Shown: one piece after another, positions 1 through 7,999 of the stretch | Position numbering within the stretch: position 1 is the stretch's first letter | Layout of the letters: the number at the start of each line of letters is the position of its first letter | DNA from: Chitinophagaceae bacterium UBA2375 | GTDB taxonomy: Bacteria > Bacteroidota > Bacteroidia > Chitinophagales > Chitinophagaceae | DNA: 64,000 nt | Assembly (NCBI GenBank): GCA_002343985.1 | Contig: DDTB01000026.1 | Coordinates: 62,360-126,359 of the forward strand | Direction of reading: 5' to 3' | The notes under the pieces: generated by a model | What the model saw: only the letters and a program-made list of their open reading frames with translations | Database searches by the model: none | Told to the model about the DNA's origin: nothing | Made by a program: the position numbers and the translations under genes

Positions 1-401
1 TGCAGCAGGTTTTCCGTTCCTGGGTTTTTAATTCTTTGCAAGGATTCCGACAACTGCGCGCCGCAGGTCATCAGCGGGTTCAGCGATGTCATCGGTTCCT
101 GGAAGATCATGCTGATCTGCCGGCCACGCACCTGCTTGAGTGCATGAGCATTGAGTTGATTCAGTGTGATGGAAGTTTCCCCGGTTGGATGGAATTGTAT
201 CGAGCCTTTCGCGCCCATATCCTTCGGGAGCAACCCGAGAATGGAAAGGGCAGTTAGTGATTTACCGGAACCACTTTCCCCCACCAGGGCGGTGATGCTG
301 CCGGCTTCTATAGTTGCACTAATATCATCCAGCAATTGCACAGGCTCCCGGCTGCCGTTGAGCTGCACTTGCCAATGATTGAATGCCAGTACCGGGGGCA
401 T
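1..401 (-). CDS. Oligopeptide/dipeptide-type ABC transporter ATP-binding protein (N-terminal part, cut by window edge)
   Basis: Reading the minus strand from an ATG at 401 gives about 133 residues before the window ends. A strand-loop start is followed by a perfect Walker A (GESGSGKS, about residue 40) and a Q-loop with the sequence FQEPMTSLNP, the hallmark of the Dpp/Opp/Nik ATPase subfamily that powers import of peptides or nickel. The signature motif, Walker B and C-terminus lie off the left edge. The start lies only 4 bases after the amn stop, so the two genes are probably co-transcribed. Substrate cannot be told; in Bacteroidota many such proteins are double-ATPase fusions, which cannot be excluded here. 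Confidence 0.85.
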   Translation of the reverse strand, partial: MPPVLAFNHWQVQLNGSREPVQLLDDISATIEAGSITALVGESGSGKSLTALSILGLLPKDMGAKGSIQFHPTGETSITLNQLNAHALKQVRGRQISMIFQEPMTSLNPLMTCGAQLSESLQRIKNPGTENLL

Positions 402-405
402 GGGA

Positions 406-1176
406 TCAGAATTTCAGGTGTCGAACCGTTAATCCGTCGTTAATGAGTTGCTTGAGGGAGTCGATGCCGATTTTCAGGTGATTGTCTACAAATGTGCTGG
501 TGACTTTCTGATCACTGGCTTCGGTTTTTACACCTTCCGGGATCATGGGCTGGTCCGACACAAGCAACAATGCGCCGGTTGGTATCTTATTGAAAAAGCC
601 CACTGTAAAAATGGTCGCCGTTTCCATATCAATCGCATAAGCCCTTACTTTTTGCAGGTATGCCTTGAATTGTTCATCATGTTCCCAAACGCGCCTGTTG
701 GTGGTGTAACAAACACCGGTCCAGTAATCACATTCATAATCCCGAATGGTAGTGGAGATGGCTTTTTGCAGGGCGAATGCAGGTAATGCGGGCACTTCAG
801 GCGGGAAATAGTCATTGCTGGTACCCTCACCCCTGATAGCCGCAATGGGCAATATCAGGTCCCCTATTTTATTCCTTTTTTTCAATCCGCCGCACTTTCC
901 TAAAAATAAAACCGCTTTCGGGCTGATGGCTGTGAGCAAATCCATGATGGTCGCGGCACCCGGGCTTCCCATACCAAAATTGATGATGGTGATATTGTGT
1001 GCGGTGGCACATTGCATGGGCCTGTCTGTTCCAACAATATCCACATTATTCCATTCCGCGAACATCTTCACATAATTCGAAAAATTGGTAAGCAGGATGT
1101 ACTCGCCAAAATTCGACAGCTTCTCGCCGGTATACCTCGGCAGCCAGTTTTCTACAATCTCTTCTTTTGTTTTCAT
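406..1176 (-). CDS. amn: AMP nucleosidase, short Bacteroidota form
   Basis: Predicted to hydrolyse AMP to adenine and ribose 5-phosphate in the cytoplasm (purine salvage/energy balance). The 256 residues form one phosphorylase-type domain: a glycine-rich phosphate/ribose loop NFGMGSPGAA (67-75), the core strand VLFLGKCGG (89-97), the ribose-binding motif AIDMETAT (181-188) and an Asp in LLLVSDQP (about 208) that would contact the base. The E. coli enzyme is nearly twice as long because of an N-terminal regulatory domain that is absent here, as is usual in this phylum. ATG start at 1176; the downstream ABC ATPase starts 4 bases after the stop. Confidence 0.9.
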   Translation of the reverse strand: MKTKEEIVENWLPRYTGEKLSNFGEYILLTNFSNYVKMFAEWNNVDIVGTDRPMQCATAHNITIINFGMGSPGAATIMDLLTAISPKAVLFLGKCGGLKKRNKIGDLILPIAAIRGEGTSNDYFPPEVPALPAFALQKAISTTIRDYECDYWTGVCYTTNRRVWEHDEQFKAYLQKVRAYAIDMETATIFTVGFFNKIPTGALLLVSDQPMIPEGVKTEASDQKVTSTFVDNHLKIGIDSLKQLINDGLTVRHLKF

Positions 1177-1303
1177 ACCATTGATTTGCGTTTAAAAGTA
1201 CAATTTTTTACACATTGTGCCTGAAGCGACTTCACAATGGTGAATTAAATTCTTTTGATCAATCATATATAAATCTTTATTTCATAGCCTAAAACCATTT
1301 ATT

Positions 1304-2833
1304 ATGAAACGTCATGTTATCCTGTTGCAGGCCGCTGTGATTTTGCTCGCAGCCTGTAGCAAAACCATGGATCAGACCGGGTTGGAGAAGAACCCGCAGC
1401 GTATGTCATCCGGTCAAATTGATCAATTCATCAAAGAGCAATTGGCGCAAAAGGGTTCATTTGAGTGGAGTACGGCCAGTACCGATATGGTATGGAGCGC
1501 ATTGCAGGAGCGCGACCAGGTGTTGTCGATTGGCTATAAGCCGGCATCCGTGCGGGATTCGGATATCCGCCTGCATGAAACAGATATCCAGTCGCCTGAA
1601 TGGAAGGAAGCCCGTTTGGCTGTCATGCAGATTGTATTGGAGGAAGAAGGCCGTGAAGGCAAGCCACTCACGGAGAAGGATATCCTGGAATATGATGAAA
1701 CCGTTTTGCCCGTGTTGAATGTACGGGTAAGGCAGTGGTCAACCATTCATCGGTTGAGGTCCAGCGAACTGGTGCGATATGCCGAGCCAATGGGTTATGA
1801 ACCGGCTGTTGACCAGGCTAAAGTGTCCAGCAGCAGCGGCTGTGGAAGCAATACACCGGAGCCATTGGTATTTGGTACCGATTACAGCAACATCTTGCCG
1901 GGCGCCAAACAATCCTGGAATTACGCGTTTCACAAAATCCCGCAGGCATGGCAAAAATCAACAGGGGCGGGTGTAAAGGTCTTTATCATTGATACCGGGT
2001 CAGAATTCGACCAGGAAAACCTGGGCGGTTCCTTTAACCAGGGTTATTCTACAGGAAGGACAATCGAGCGGATTGTAACATTGCCCCGCGAAACTTTTTT
2101 GGGTATTCCCACTGGTCCCGTGGAAACCGCGGATGATGGTTGTGGCCATGGAACAGCCATGGCAGGCGCCTGCGCGGCCCCGAGGGGAACAGACGGCGCT
2201 TCTGCGGGTGTGGCATATAATTGTAACCTCGTTACCTGCCGGGCATCTTCGGATGTGTTGATTGATGCGAGCAGGGAAGTGCGCGGCGTGTCTGATGCTT
2301 ATATCAATGCCGGTAACCGTGCCGATGTTAAAATCATCAGCATGAGCATGGGGCGCATCACCAGCAGTTCACAGATCAGGGATGCCATCCGGTATGCGTA
2401 TGGAAAAGGTAAATTGATTTTCTGCGCCGCGGGTACTTCCTTTAGCTGGACAAGCGGCTGGTATGGGGTGATCTTCCCGGCAACCATGACGGAAGTGAGC
2501 GCGGTTACCGGTGTGCGCGACAATGATCCTTATACCACCTGCACCGTTTGCCATGATGGCTCGCAAACAGATTTTACCATTGTTATGGAAAGGGGGTCCG
2601 ACAGCCAGCATCCGCTGACACTCGCCAGTTATGGAGATGTGCCTTCCACCGTTGGCGGTTCATCAGTAGCCACGGCCACAGCAGCAGGCATCGCCGCACT
2701 GGTTTGGAGCAAGTACCCCGCATACACACGCGCCCAGGTGCTCAACAAGCTCATACAAAGCAGCAGCAATTATCCTTCCATTAATTCCAGTTTGGGCTGG
2801 GGCAAAATTGATGCGGATAAAGCGACAAATTAG
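1304..2833 (+). CDS. Secreted S8 (subtilisin-like) serine peptidase, lipoprotein
   Basis: A 509-residue subtilase. The N-terminus is a lipoprotein signal (hydrophobic stretch 5-17, lipobox LAAC with Cys18), so it is exported and lipidated. Residues about 30-200 look like a propeptide/linker. The catalytic triad is visible: Asp230 in VFIIDTGSEFD, His282 in GCGHGTAMAG and Ser454 in GGSSVATATA. The residue that normally completes the oxyanion hole (Asn in AAGN) is Thr378 (FCAAGTSF), which is odd. At least eight cysteines in the catalytic domain, including a CTVC pair at 413-416, suggest disulfides. No obvious operon partner; substrate unknown. Confidence 0.88.
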   Translation: MKRHVILLQAAVILLAACSKTMDQTGLEKNPQRMSSGQIDQFIKEQLAQKGSFEWSTASTDMVWSALQERDQVLSIGYKPASVRDSDIRLHETDIQSPEWKEARLAVMQIVLEEEGREGKPLTEKDILEYDETVLPVLNVRVRQWSTIHRLRSSELVRYAEPMGYEPAVDQAKVSSSSGCGSNTPEPLVFGTDYSNILPGAKQSWNYAFHKIPQAWQKSTGAGVKVFIIDTGSEFDQENLGGSFNQGYSTGRTIERIVTLPRETFLGIPTGPVETADDGCGHGTAMAGACAAPRGTDGASAGVAYNCNLVTCRASSDVLIDASREVRGVSDAYINAGNRADVKIISMSMGRITSSSQIRDAIRYAYGKGKLIFCAAGTSFSWTSGWYGVIFPATMTEVSAVTGVRDNDPYTTCTVCHDGSQTDFTIVMERGSDSQHPLTLASYGDVPSTVGGSSVATATAAGIAALVWSKYPAYTRAQVLNKLIQSSSNYPSINSSLGWGKIDADKATN

Positions 2834-2888
2834 TGTGTTGTAAAATTTTAGTTACAACGCATGCATGTCCTTGGTACTGTTGAATCAG

Positions 2889-2896
2889 TACCTTCG
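2889..2896 (+). promoter_or_regulatory. -7 promoter box (TACCTTCG) abutting the start at 2901
   Basis: Matches the Bacteroidota TAnnTTTG pattern with one change. It ends four bases before the ATG at 2901, so transcription would begin at or next to the start codon. This favours 2901 over the upstream ATG at 2865. Confidence 0.5.
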
Positions 2897-2900
2897 CGGC

Positions 2901-3344
2901 ATGATTGCATTGCAGTTTCCGGAAAGTAAACCATCCATTCGCAGGCAAGCGGGCAAAGAACAGGTTTTTTGCGTTGCCCGCAACCGCTGGGTGGCGCTGA
3001 CCCCCGAGGAATGGGTGAGGCAAAACCTCCTGCTGATGATGCATGAAAATTTCGGGTACCCCTTATCGTTAGCTTCCGTCGAAAAGCAAGTCAGGGTAGG
3101 TGAACTAACCAGGAGGTTTGATATTTTATGGTACGACAGGCAGGGGCGCCCTTTTTTGGTTATGGAATGCAAGGAGCCTGATGTGGCGCTGACAGAAGAT
3201 GTATTACAACAGGTACTCAGGTATAATATACCATTGCGTGCGCCATTTGTATTCATCAGCAACGGCAAGGCATGTATGGGTTTTGAACTAATCCAGGATC
3301 AATTCAGGGAGATCGGTGAATTCCCGCCAATGCCCTTGCATTAA
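2901..3344 (+). CDS. Stand-alone type I restriction HsdR_N-like (PD-(D/E)xK) domain protein
   Basis: A 147-residue protein matching the small Bacteroidota family with the N-terminal nuclease domain of type I restriction R subunits. The nuclease-fold signature is visible: Asp74 in RFDILWYD, then the E-x-K of FLVMECKEPDV (Glu89, Lys91), and a conserved start MIALQFPE. There is no helicase domain, no HsdM/HsdS gene nearby and no secretion signal, so a classical restriction role is not supported. Homologues normally begin at this Met; a longer form from ATG 2865 is open but would place the promoter box inside the gene. Function unknown. Confidence 0.75.
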   Translation: MIALQFPESKPSIRRQAGKEQVFCVARNRWVALTPEEWVRQNLLLMMHENFGYPLSLASVEKQVRVGELTRRFDILWYDRQGRPFLVMECKEPDVALTEDVLQQVLRYNIPLRAPFVFISNGKACMGFELIQDQFREIGEFPPMPLH

Positions 3345-3360
3345 AATTTTCAAAGCATGA

Positions 3361-3390
3361 AAAAAGTCCTGCCATTTGGCAGGACTTTTT
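3361..3390. terminator. Bidirectional intrinsic terminator
   Basis: A perfect 13-bp stem (3361-3373 with 3378-3390) around the loop ATTT, with five A's on the left and five T's on the right. It sits between the convergent HsdR_N-like gene and gdhA and can serve both strands. Confidence 0.85.
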
Positions 3391-3409
3391 CGTATCAACT
3401 AAATTTCTA

Positions 3410-4831
3410 TTATGGGAAAATGCCCAGTTCGCTGTAGCTGGTAGCCACTTTGTTGATGGCGCTCACGTAGGCGGCTGTACGCATATCCGGAATATCGGGG
3501 TTGTTTTTCCAGATCTCCATGATTTCGCGGGTTGCGGTGATCATGGTTTCTTCGAGGCCGCTATGCACCAGGTCAACTTCATCCGGGCCGTGCATGATCA
3601 GTCCCCTTTCTTTTTCGGTAACTTTTTTACCGGTCAGGCCTTCGATTTGACCGAGGATGATGCTGTTTTGGTTTTCGGTAAAACGCTTTTCCATACGGCC
3701 ATAACGAACGTGGCTGAGGTTTTTCAGCCATTCAAAATAACTCACGGTTACACCGCCGGCGTTCAGGTACATATCTGGAACGCAAAGGATTCCTTTCTGG
3801 ATAAACACTTCATCCGCCTCCGGTGTGCAAGGGCCATTGGCTGCTTCACCTATAATTTTTGCTTTCACACGTGGCGCGTTTTCGCCATTGATGACATTCT
3901 CCAAAGCGGCAGGAATCAGGATATCACATTCCATTTCGAGTGCATCGCTGTTTTTGGCCAGGTTGGTAGCGCCGGGGAAGTTCAGGATGCTGCCGGTTTT
4001 TTTGCGGTGCTGGAACACTTCTTCTTCATTCAATCCATCCGGGTTCATGATCGCGCCTTCATATTCTGCCAGGCCAATCACTTTTGCGCCGGCTTCACGG
4101 AAAAATTTCGCGCTATGGTATCCCACATTTCCGAGTCCCTGCACAACCACACGCTTGCCTTCGATACCGGTAGATAATCCCAGTTTGGCCATTACATCCT
4201 GCATGTTGCACACTTCACGGATGCCAAAGAACACACCCAAACCGGTGGCTTCCTTACGTCCGCGCACACCGCCCTGTGTAACGGGTTTACCGGTTACACA
4301 ACCGGCCGCATCAATTTCACCGGGTTTCAGAGAGGCGTATGTATCTACGATCCAGGCCATTTCGCGTTCGCCGGTTCCGTAATCAGGAGCGGGAACGTCG
4401 ATGCCAGGGCCAATGAAATTTTTCTTCACCAGTTCGCTGGTATAACGGCGGGTGATTTTTTCGAGTTCATACACGCTGTAATTGCGGGGATTGATTTTGA
4501 TACCGCCTTTACCACCGCCGAACGGAACGTTCACGATGGCGCATTTGTACGTCATCAAAGAAGCAAGGGCCATCACTTCGTCCTGGTTTACTTCTTCGCT
4601 GAAACGGATACCACCTTTACAAGGCGATTTGTGCTGGCTGTGCTGTACTCGGTATGCCTCAATTACTTCAATGGTGCCATTGTCTCTCTTAACAGGGAAA
4701 CGCATTTGATACACACTGTTACAGGCTTTGATCTGCTCGAGGATACCCGGGTCGAATTTGGTGAGCTTGGCTGCTTTGTCAAAGCTTTTTTCCACGCTCT
4801 GGAAAAAGCTATAAGGCTGTTGTGAAGACAT
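3410..4831 (-). CDS. gdhA: Glu/Leu/Phe/Val dehydrogenase, probably NAD(P)-glutamate dehydrogenase
   Basis: Interconverts glutamate and 2-oxoglutarate plus ammonia in the cytoplasm. The 473 residues show the substrate-binding KGGIRF (72-77), the catalytic-lysine loop PFGGGKGGI (Lys108), the catalytic Asp in DVPAPDYGTG (about 150) and a Rossmann GLGNVG near residue 235. The length is slightly above the usual 420-450 because of a C-terminal extension. ATG at 4831; 56 bases separate it from the ccmD stop upstream on the same strand, so read-through from the ccm genes is possible. Coenzyme preference cannot be read with confidence. Confidence 0.9.
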   Translation of the reverse strand: MSSQQPYSFFQSVEKSFDKAAKLTKFDPGILEQIKACNSVYQMRFPVKRDNGTIEVIEAYRVQHSQHKSPCKGGIRFSEEVNQDEVMALASLMTYKCAIVNVPFGGGKGGIKINPRNYSVYELEKITRRYTSELVKKNFIGPGIDVPAPDYGTGEREMAWIVDTYASLKPGEIDAAGCVTGKPVTQGGVRGRKEATGLGVFFGIREVCNMQDVMAKLGLSTGIEGKRVVVQGLGNVGYHSAKFFREAGAKVIGLAEYEGAIMNPDGLNEEEVFQHRKKTGSILNFPGATNLAKNSDALEMECDILIPAALENVINGENAPRVKAKIIGEAANGPCTPEADEVFIQKGILCVPDMYLNAGGVTVSYFEWLKNLSHVRYGRMEKRFTENQNSIILGQIEGLTGKKVTEKERGLIMHGPDEVDLVHSGLEETMITATREIMEIWKNNPDIPDMRTAAYVSAINKVATSYSELGIFP

Positions 4832-4887
4832 ATTGTTGAGTTTAAATTTCAGGTTTTAGGTTAGATGGGCTTGCTAAGGTCGTCGTT

Positions 4888-5112
4888 TTATTTTTCTTTT
4901 TCGAGCCGGCTGATTTTCCGGTCAATTGTCCATGCATATAAAAATAAACCAATCAGGATGGTCAGGCAAACGGCCACCACAATGTAAATCTTGCCATTGC
5001 TGCGCATGAGGTCGGCCATTTCGGGGCCTTGGGCGGATTGTGCCATCGCGCTGTTCCCGATGAACATTGCCAGCACAAAAGCGAAGAAATGGTTGATGGA
5101 CTTAAGCTTCAT
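4888..5112 (-). CDS. ccmD: CcmD-like small membrane protein
   Basis: A 74-residue protein with an N-terminal signal-like hydrophobic segment ending in AMAQS (about residue 25), one transmembrane helix at about 42-62 and a charged C-terminal tail, the layout of Bacteroidota CcmD-family proteins. CcmD is the small partner of the CcmABC haem exporter in cytochrome c maturation. It overlaps the 3' end of ccmC by 11 bases, implying translational coupling. Identification rests mostly on context and topology, since CcmD is poorly conserved. Confidence 0.75.
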   Translation of the reverse strand: MKLKSINHFFAFVLAMFIGNSAMAQSAQGPEMADLMRSNGKIYIVVAVCLTILIGLFLYAWTIDRKISRLEKEK

Positions 5113-5803
5113 GTGTGATTGATTTATCTCTGATTAATTGCAGCCTGATGCGTAAGGTTGCCAGCCAGATGCCCAGGAGCGTCCAGCCAATAACCGCCGG
5201 GTAAAACACCATGCGCATTCCCGCATCAAGGTCATTTTGATCTAAGGCTGGATTGCCGCTATCGCTGCCCGGTGATCCGGGATGTAGGCTGCCCACCAGT
5301 CTTGGGATGATCCAGATGCTGGGGAACAACATCACAAATGCGAAAATATTATAGACCGCGCTCACACGGGCTTTTTTATCCATGTCTGTAAATGATCCGC
5401 GAAGCACAAAGTAAGCGCCGTAAATCAATAATGCGATGGCGGCACCGATAAGCTTGGGTTCTTTTAACACTGTGCCTAATGACTGTCCCGATTGCGTGAC
5501 CCAGGTAACGGAAACCCATATGGCACCTGTGATATAGCCCAGCACGCCAAAGAGGCTGCCCAGCGACGCGAAATGCGTCGCGTAGATATCATATTTATAA
5601 TTAAAACCGCGGAGGTAACGAATGCTGTAGGCAAAGCTGATGCCGTAGAGGATCATCATGCCAAACCACATACATACATGGAAGTATAAATTGCGGATGG
5701 TTTCATTCAGTATATCCAGCCTCGGGACTTCCCACAGAAATCCCGCCACTATTGTGTAAACGAGGAGCAGGAACGATAATATTTTCCACCAGCTTTTATT
5801 CAC
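5102..5803 (-). CDS. ccmC: Cytochrome c biogenesis protein CcmC/CcsA (haem handling)
   Basis: Polytopic membrane protein with six or so helices, expected to present haem to the periplasmic haem chaperone. From GTG 5803 it has 233 residues and begins VNKSWWKILSFLLL, as homologues do. The reading frame is open to a TTG at 5881, but a TAACTTTG promoter box at 5833-5840 lies inside that extension, which is why GTG is chosen. The conserved His in GSLHPG and the WSPAVIGW-like final helix region (FYPAVIGWTLLG) are present. The tryptophan-rich WWD segment looks degenerate (WVSVTWVTQSGQS...KEPKL). Sits between ccmB and ccmD in one operon. Confidence 0.82.
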   Translation of the reverse strand: MNKSWWKILSFLLLVYTIVAGFLWEVPRLDILNETIRNLYFHVCMWFGMMILYGISFAYSIRYLRGFNYKYDIYATHFASLGSLFGVLGYITGAIWVSVTWVTQSGQSLGTVLKEPKLIGAAIALLIYGAYFVLRGSFTDMDKKARVSAVYNIFAFVMLFPSIWIIPRLVGSLHPGSPGSDSGNPALDQNDLDAGMRMVFYPAVIGWTLLGIWLATLRIRLQLIRDKSITHEA

Positions 5804-5832
5804 GGCGGCAAGCCTTGATTTTAGTAGTGGCG

Positions 5833-5840
5833 CAAAGTTA
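5833..5840 (-). promoter_or_regulatory. -7 promoter box (TAACTTTG) for ccmC-ccmD
   Basis: Exact TAnnTTTG match on the minus strand, 30 bases before the GTG at 5803. It suggests an internal promoter in the tdk-ccmBCD run and argues against the TTG start at 5881. Confidence 0.5.
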
Positions 5841-5884
5841 TGGTAAACTGCCCCAAGCAGGCAAAAATAATTGAAGGTCAATCT

Positions 5885-6544
5885 TTAATCTTTCCACAAA
5901 TAGGGAAATAAGATGATGGCCATTACAACCACCAGGATGTCGAGCCCGGCCGTGAGGCCAGCCAGTTGCCATAAAGCGCCTTCACGGAATATCTCACCGA
6001 AAGCTGCCCGGCTCAGGCGCATTAACAAAAGCAGTTGGGGGAGGATCACCGGGAAGCCCAGGATGGCGATCAATGCCGCGTTTTGCTGTGCCTTGGCCGC
6101 GATAGCGCTCATGAGCGTGAAGACCAGGCTCAACCCTGTTCCGCCAAGCAAAACAATACCCATAAAACGGAAGGCATCCGTGACGGGGTTATCGAGAAAA
6201 AAGAAAAACAAGGCTAGCCCCACCAGGCTCATCAACATCATCAATAATACATTGAAGAGCAGTTTCCCCAGGATGAATTCAACAGGCGATGCAATGCTGT
6301 AAAAATAGAGCATCCTGCCCCGGCTCTCGGCCAGGAAACTTTTGGCTACGGTATTCACACAAACAAAAAGCTGTATGACCCAGAACAGGCTGTTCCAGAC
6401 CTGGCTTTCCGGTGCATCGGGGAGAGAAAGGTAGAGTACGAAAATGGTGGATGCCACGTATAACAAGACCCCATAAAAAGTATGCTGTTGCCGGAGTTCG
6501 AGCAGCAGGTCTTTTTTGAGCAATGTCAGTACGCGCTGAAACAT
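5885..6544 (-). CDS. ccmB: Haem exporter protein CcmB (ABC permease subunit)
   Basis: A 219-residue integral membrane protein with about six helices, beginning with the family-typical amphipathic segment (VLTLLKKDLLLELRQ) and containing the conserved FLAESRGRML loop near residue 70 and the FPVILPQLLL helix near 165. CcmB forms the membrane part of the CcmABC complex that releases haem-loaded CcmE in other bacteria. It begins 18 bases after the tdk stop and ends 81 bases before the ccmC GTG. No ccmA ATPase gene lies in this window. Confidence 0.88.
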   Translation of the reverse strand: MFQRVLTLLKKDLLLELRQQHTFYGVLLYVASTIFVLYLSLPDAPESQVWNSLFWVIQLFVCVNTVAKSFLAESRGRMLYFYSIASPVEFILGKLLFNVLLMMLMSLVGLALFFFFLDNPVTDAFRFMGIVLLGGTGLSLVFTLMSAIAAKAQQNAALIAILGFPVILPQLLLLMRLSRAAFGEIFREGALWQLAGLTAGLDILVVVMAIILFPYLWKD

Positions 6545-6562
6545 GATGGTTCCTGGTCTTAA

Positions 6563-7129
6563 TTAAGGGGTTTTCGCGCAATGGCGGCACCGCGGTTCAT
6601 ATACATCTTTTTCGCCCAGCAAAACCTGGTTGGTGCTGGCCACTTTGCGGTAACTGATATTGGCGATATGCCCGCATTTCACACATATCGCGTGCAGTTT
6701 GGTAATATAGTCGGCAATGGATAACAGGTTCGGCATTTGTCCGAATGGTTTGCCCAGGTAATCCATGTCCAGTCCGGCCACAATCACCCGGATCCCCCTC
6801 AGGGCCAGTTCTTCACAAACATGCGTGATGCCGGCGTCGAAAAACTGGGCCTCATCAATCCCCACCACATCTACATCCTGGGCCAGGAGCAGGATGGATT
6901 CGGAGCTTTCCACCGGTGTGGAGTGAATATAATTGGTGTCGTGGCTCACGATTTTCACTTCATCGTAGCGGGTGTCAATGACCGGTTTAAAAATTTCCAC
7001 TTTGAGGTTTGCGATCTTCACCCTTTTCAGCCTGCGGATCAATTCTTCGGTTTTGCCGCTGAACATGCTTCCGCAAATCACTTCGATCCATCCCCGCCTT
7101 TCTCCTTTCAAATTTGGTTCAATAAACAT
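6563..7129 (-). CDS. tdk: Thymidine kinase, type II
   Basis: Phosphorylates thymidine to dTMP with ATP (pyrimidine salvage). About 188 residues with the P-loop GSMFSGKT (20-27), the Walker B/catalytic motif GIDEAQFF (about 90-97, Glu92 being the base) and a zinc-ribbon built from two Cys pairs (CVKC near 148-151 and CRHC near the C-terminus). Full length for the family. ATG at 7129. It is the first gene of a minus-strand run tdk-ccmB-ccmC-ccmD, an unusual mix of functions. Confidence 0.93.
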   Translation of the reverse strand: MFIEPNLKGERRGWIEVICGSMFSGKTEELIRRLKRVKIANLKVEIFKPVIDTRYDEVKIVSHDTNYIHSTPVESSESILLLAQDVDVVGIDEAQFFDAGITHVCEELALRGIRVIVAGLDMDYLGKPFGQMPNLLSIADYITKLHAICVKCGHIANISYRKVASTNQVLLGEKDVYEPRCRHCAKTP

Positions 7130-7255
7130 TAAATCTTTTTTTTAAAATTCAGTTTGTAACTTTATCGCGCCGGACGCACAAAGTTGACAGTTTCCTGTCA
7201 GCACACAAAACAAAATTTCCGTCGATTCAATCGTTCAGATACGTAAATTCATTCT

Positions 7256-7999
7256 ATGGAAAGGGTGGAAACACTCTGTAACAGGCTTAAGGATCAAATT
7301 CAGGAGCAGGCATCAGTTGATGAACTGATGCTGACCGTGCAGATGCTGCAAGCCGAACTGATGCACCTGAAAACCGCTGCGGAAGAACAACCCGCTGCCG
7401 GCTCCGTGGCCATTGATATCCCTGTAAATTTTGAACTCCCTGAAGTGCAGGAACCATCGGCCCCGGTGGAAGAGAAAATCGTGGAAATGCTGCAGATTGA
7501 TGAGTCGGAAGTGGAAGCGGAGCTGGAAGAAATCCGGCGCAACGCGGAAGCCCGCAATAAGATCAGCGTACAGAACAAGCCCCCCATGTTTTTTGACCCG
7601 GTGGAAGATACCCCAACGCTGTTCAACCAGGAAGGAGCCCACCAGGCCTCGCCGGCACGTGAATTGCATGAAGTGATTGCCGGCGATGAAGGCGCTTCGC
7701 TCAACGAGGCACTCAAAACAACCCGCACCGAGCTCAGCGAAACTTTGCAGGAATCGCCCATCAAAGACTTGAAAAAAGCGATTGGCATCAACGACCGTTT
7801 CCTTTTCATCAACGAGTTGTTCAGGGGCGATGAAGTGATGTACGAACGCAGCATCAAAACCATCAACAGTTTTGCCATTTATCCTGAAGCGGAATACTGG
7901 ATTAAAAGGGAATTGAAATTAAAACTCGGATGGTCTGATAACTCTTCTACCGTCAAGCAATTTGATCAGTTGGTCAAGAGGCGGTTCTCCATGATGTAA
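7256..7999 (+). CDS. Conserved Bacteroidota protein of unknown function
   Basis: A 247-residue, acidic, soluble protein with no signal peptide. Residues about 1-45 are helical and coiled-coil-like, 45-150 are low-complexity and Glu/Ala/Pro rich, and about 165-247 form the well-ordered part (IGINDRFLFINELF, then YPEAEYWIKREL, ending KRRFSMM), which I recognise as a recurrent C-terminal block in this phylum but cannot assign a role. Its last 34 bases overlap the 3' end of waaA on the other strand. An intrinsic terminator for it lies inside waaA at 8044-8065. Confidence 0.75.
   Translation: MERVETLCNRLKDQIQEQASVDELMLTVQMLQAELMHLKTAAEEQPAAGSVAIDIPVNFELPEVQEPSAPVEEKIVEMLQIDESEVEAELEEIRRNAEARNKISVQNKPPMFFDPVEDTPTLFNQEGAHQASPARELHEVIAGDEGASLNEALKTTRTELSETLQESPIKDLKKAIGINDRFLFINELFRGDEVMYERSIKTINSFAIYPEAEYWIKRELKLKLGWSDNSSTVKQFDQLVKRRFSMM

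Noticed and set aside
406..1176. AMP nucleosidase as truncated gene (half the E. coli length)
   Set aside because: All catalytic motifs are present and the short, single-domain form is normal in Bacteroidota.
5804..5881. TTG start of ccmC at 5881
   Set aside because: A TAACTTTG box lies within the extension, the start codon is weak, and the GTG at 5803 gives the family-typical N-terminus.
7184..7200. Small inverted repeat TGACAG-TTTC-CTGTCA upstream of 7256 as an operator
   Set aside because: Only six bases per arm, no second copy and no link to a promoter box; could be chance.
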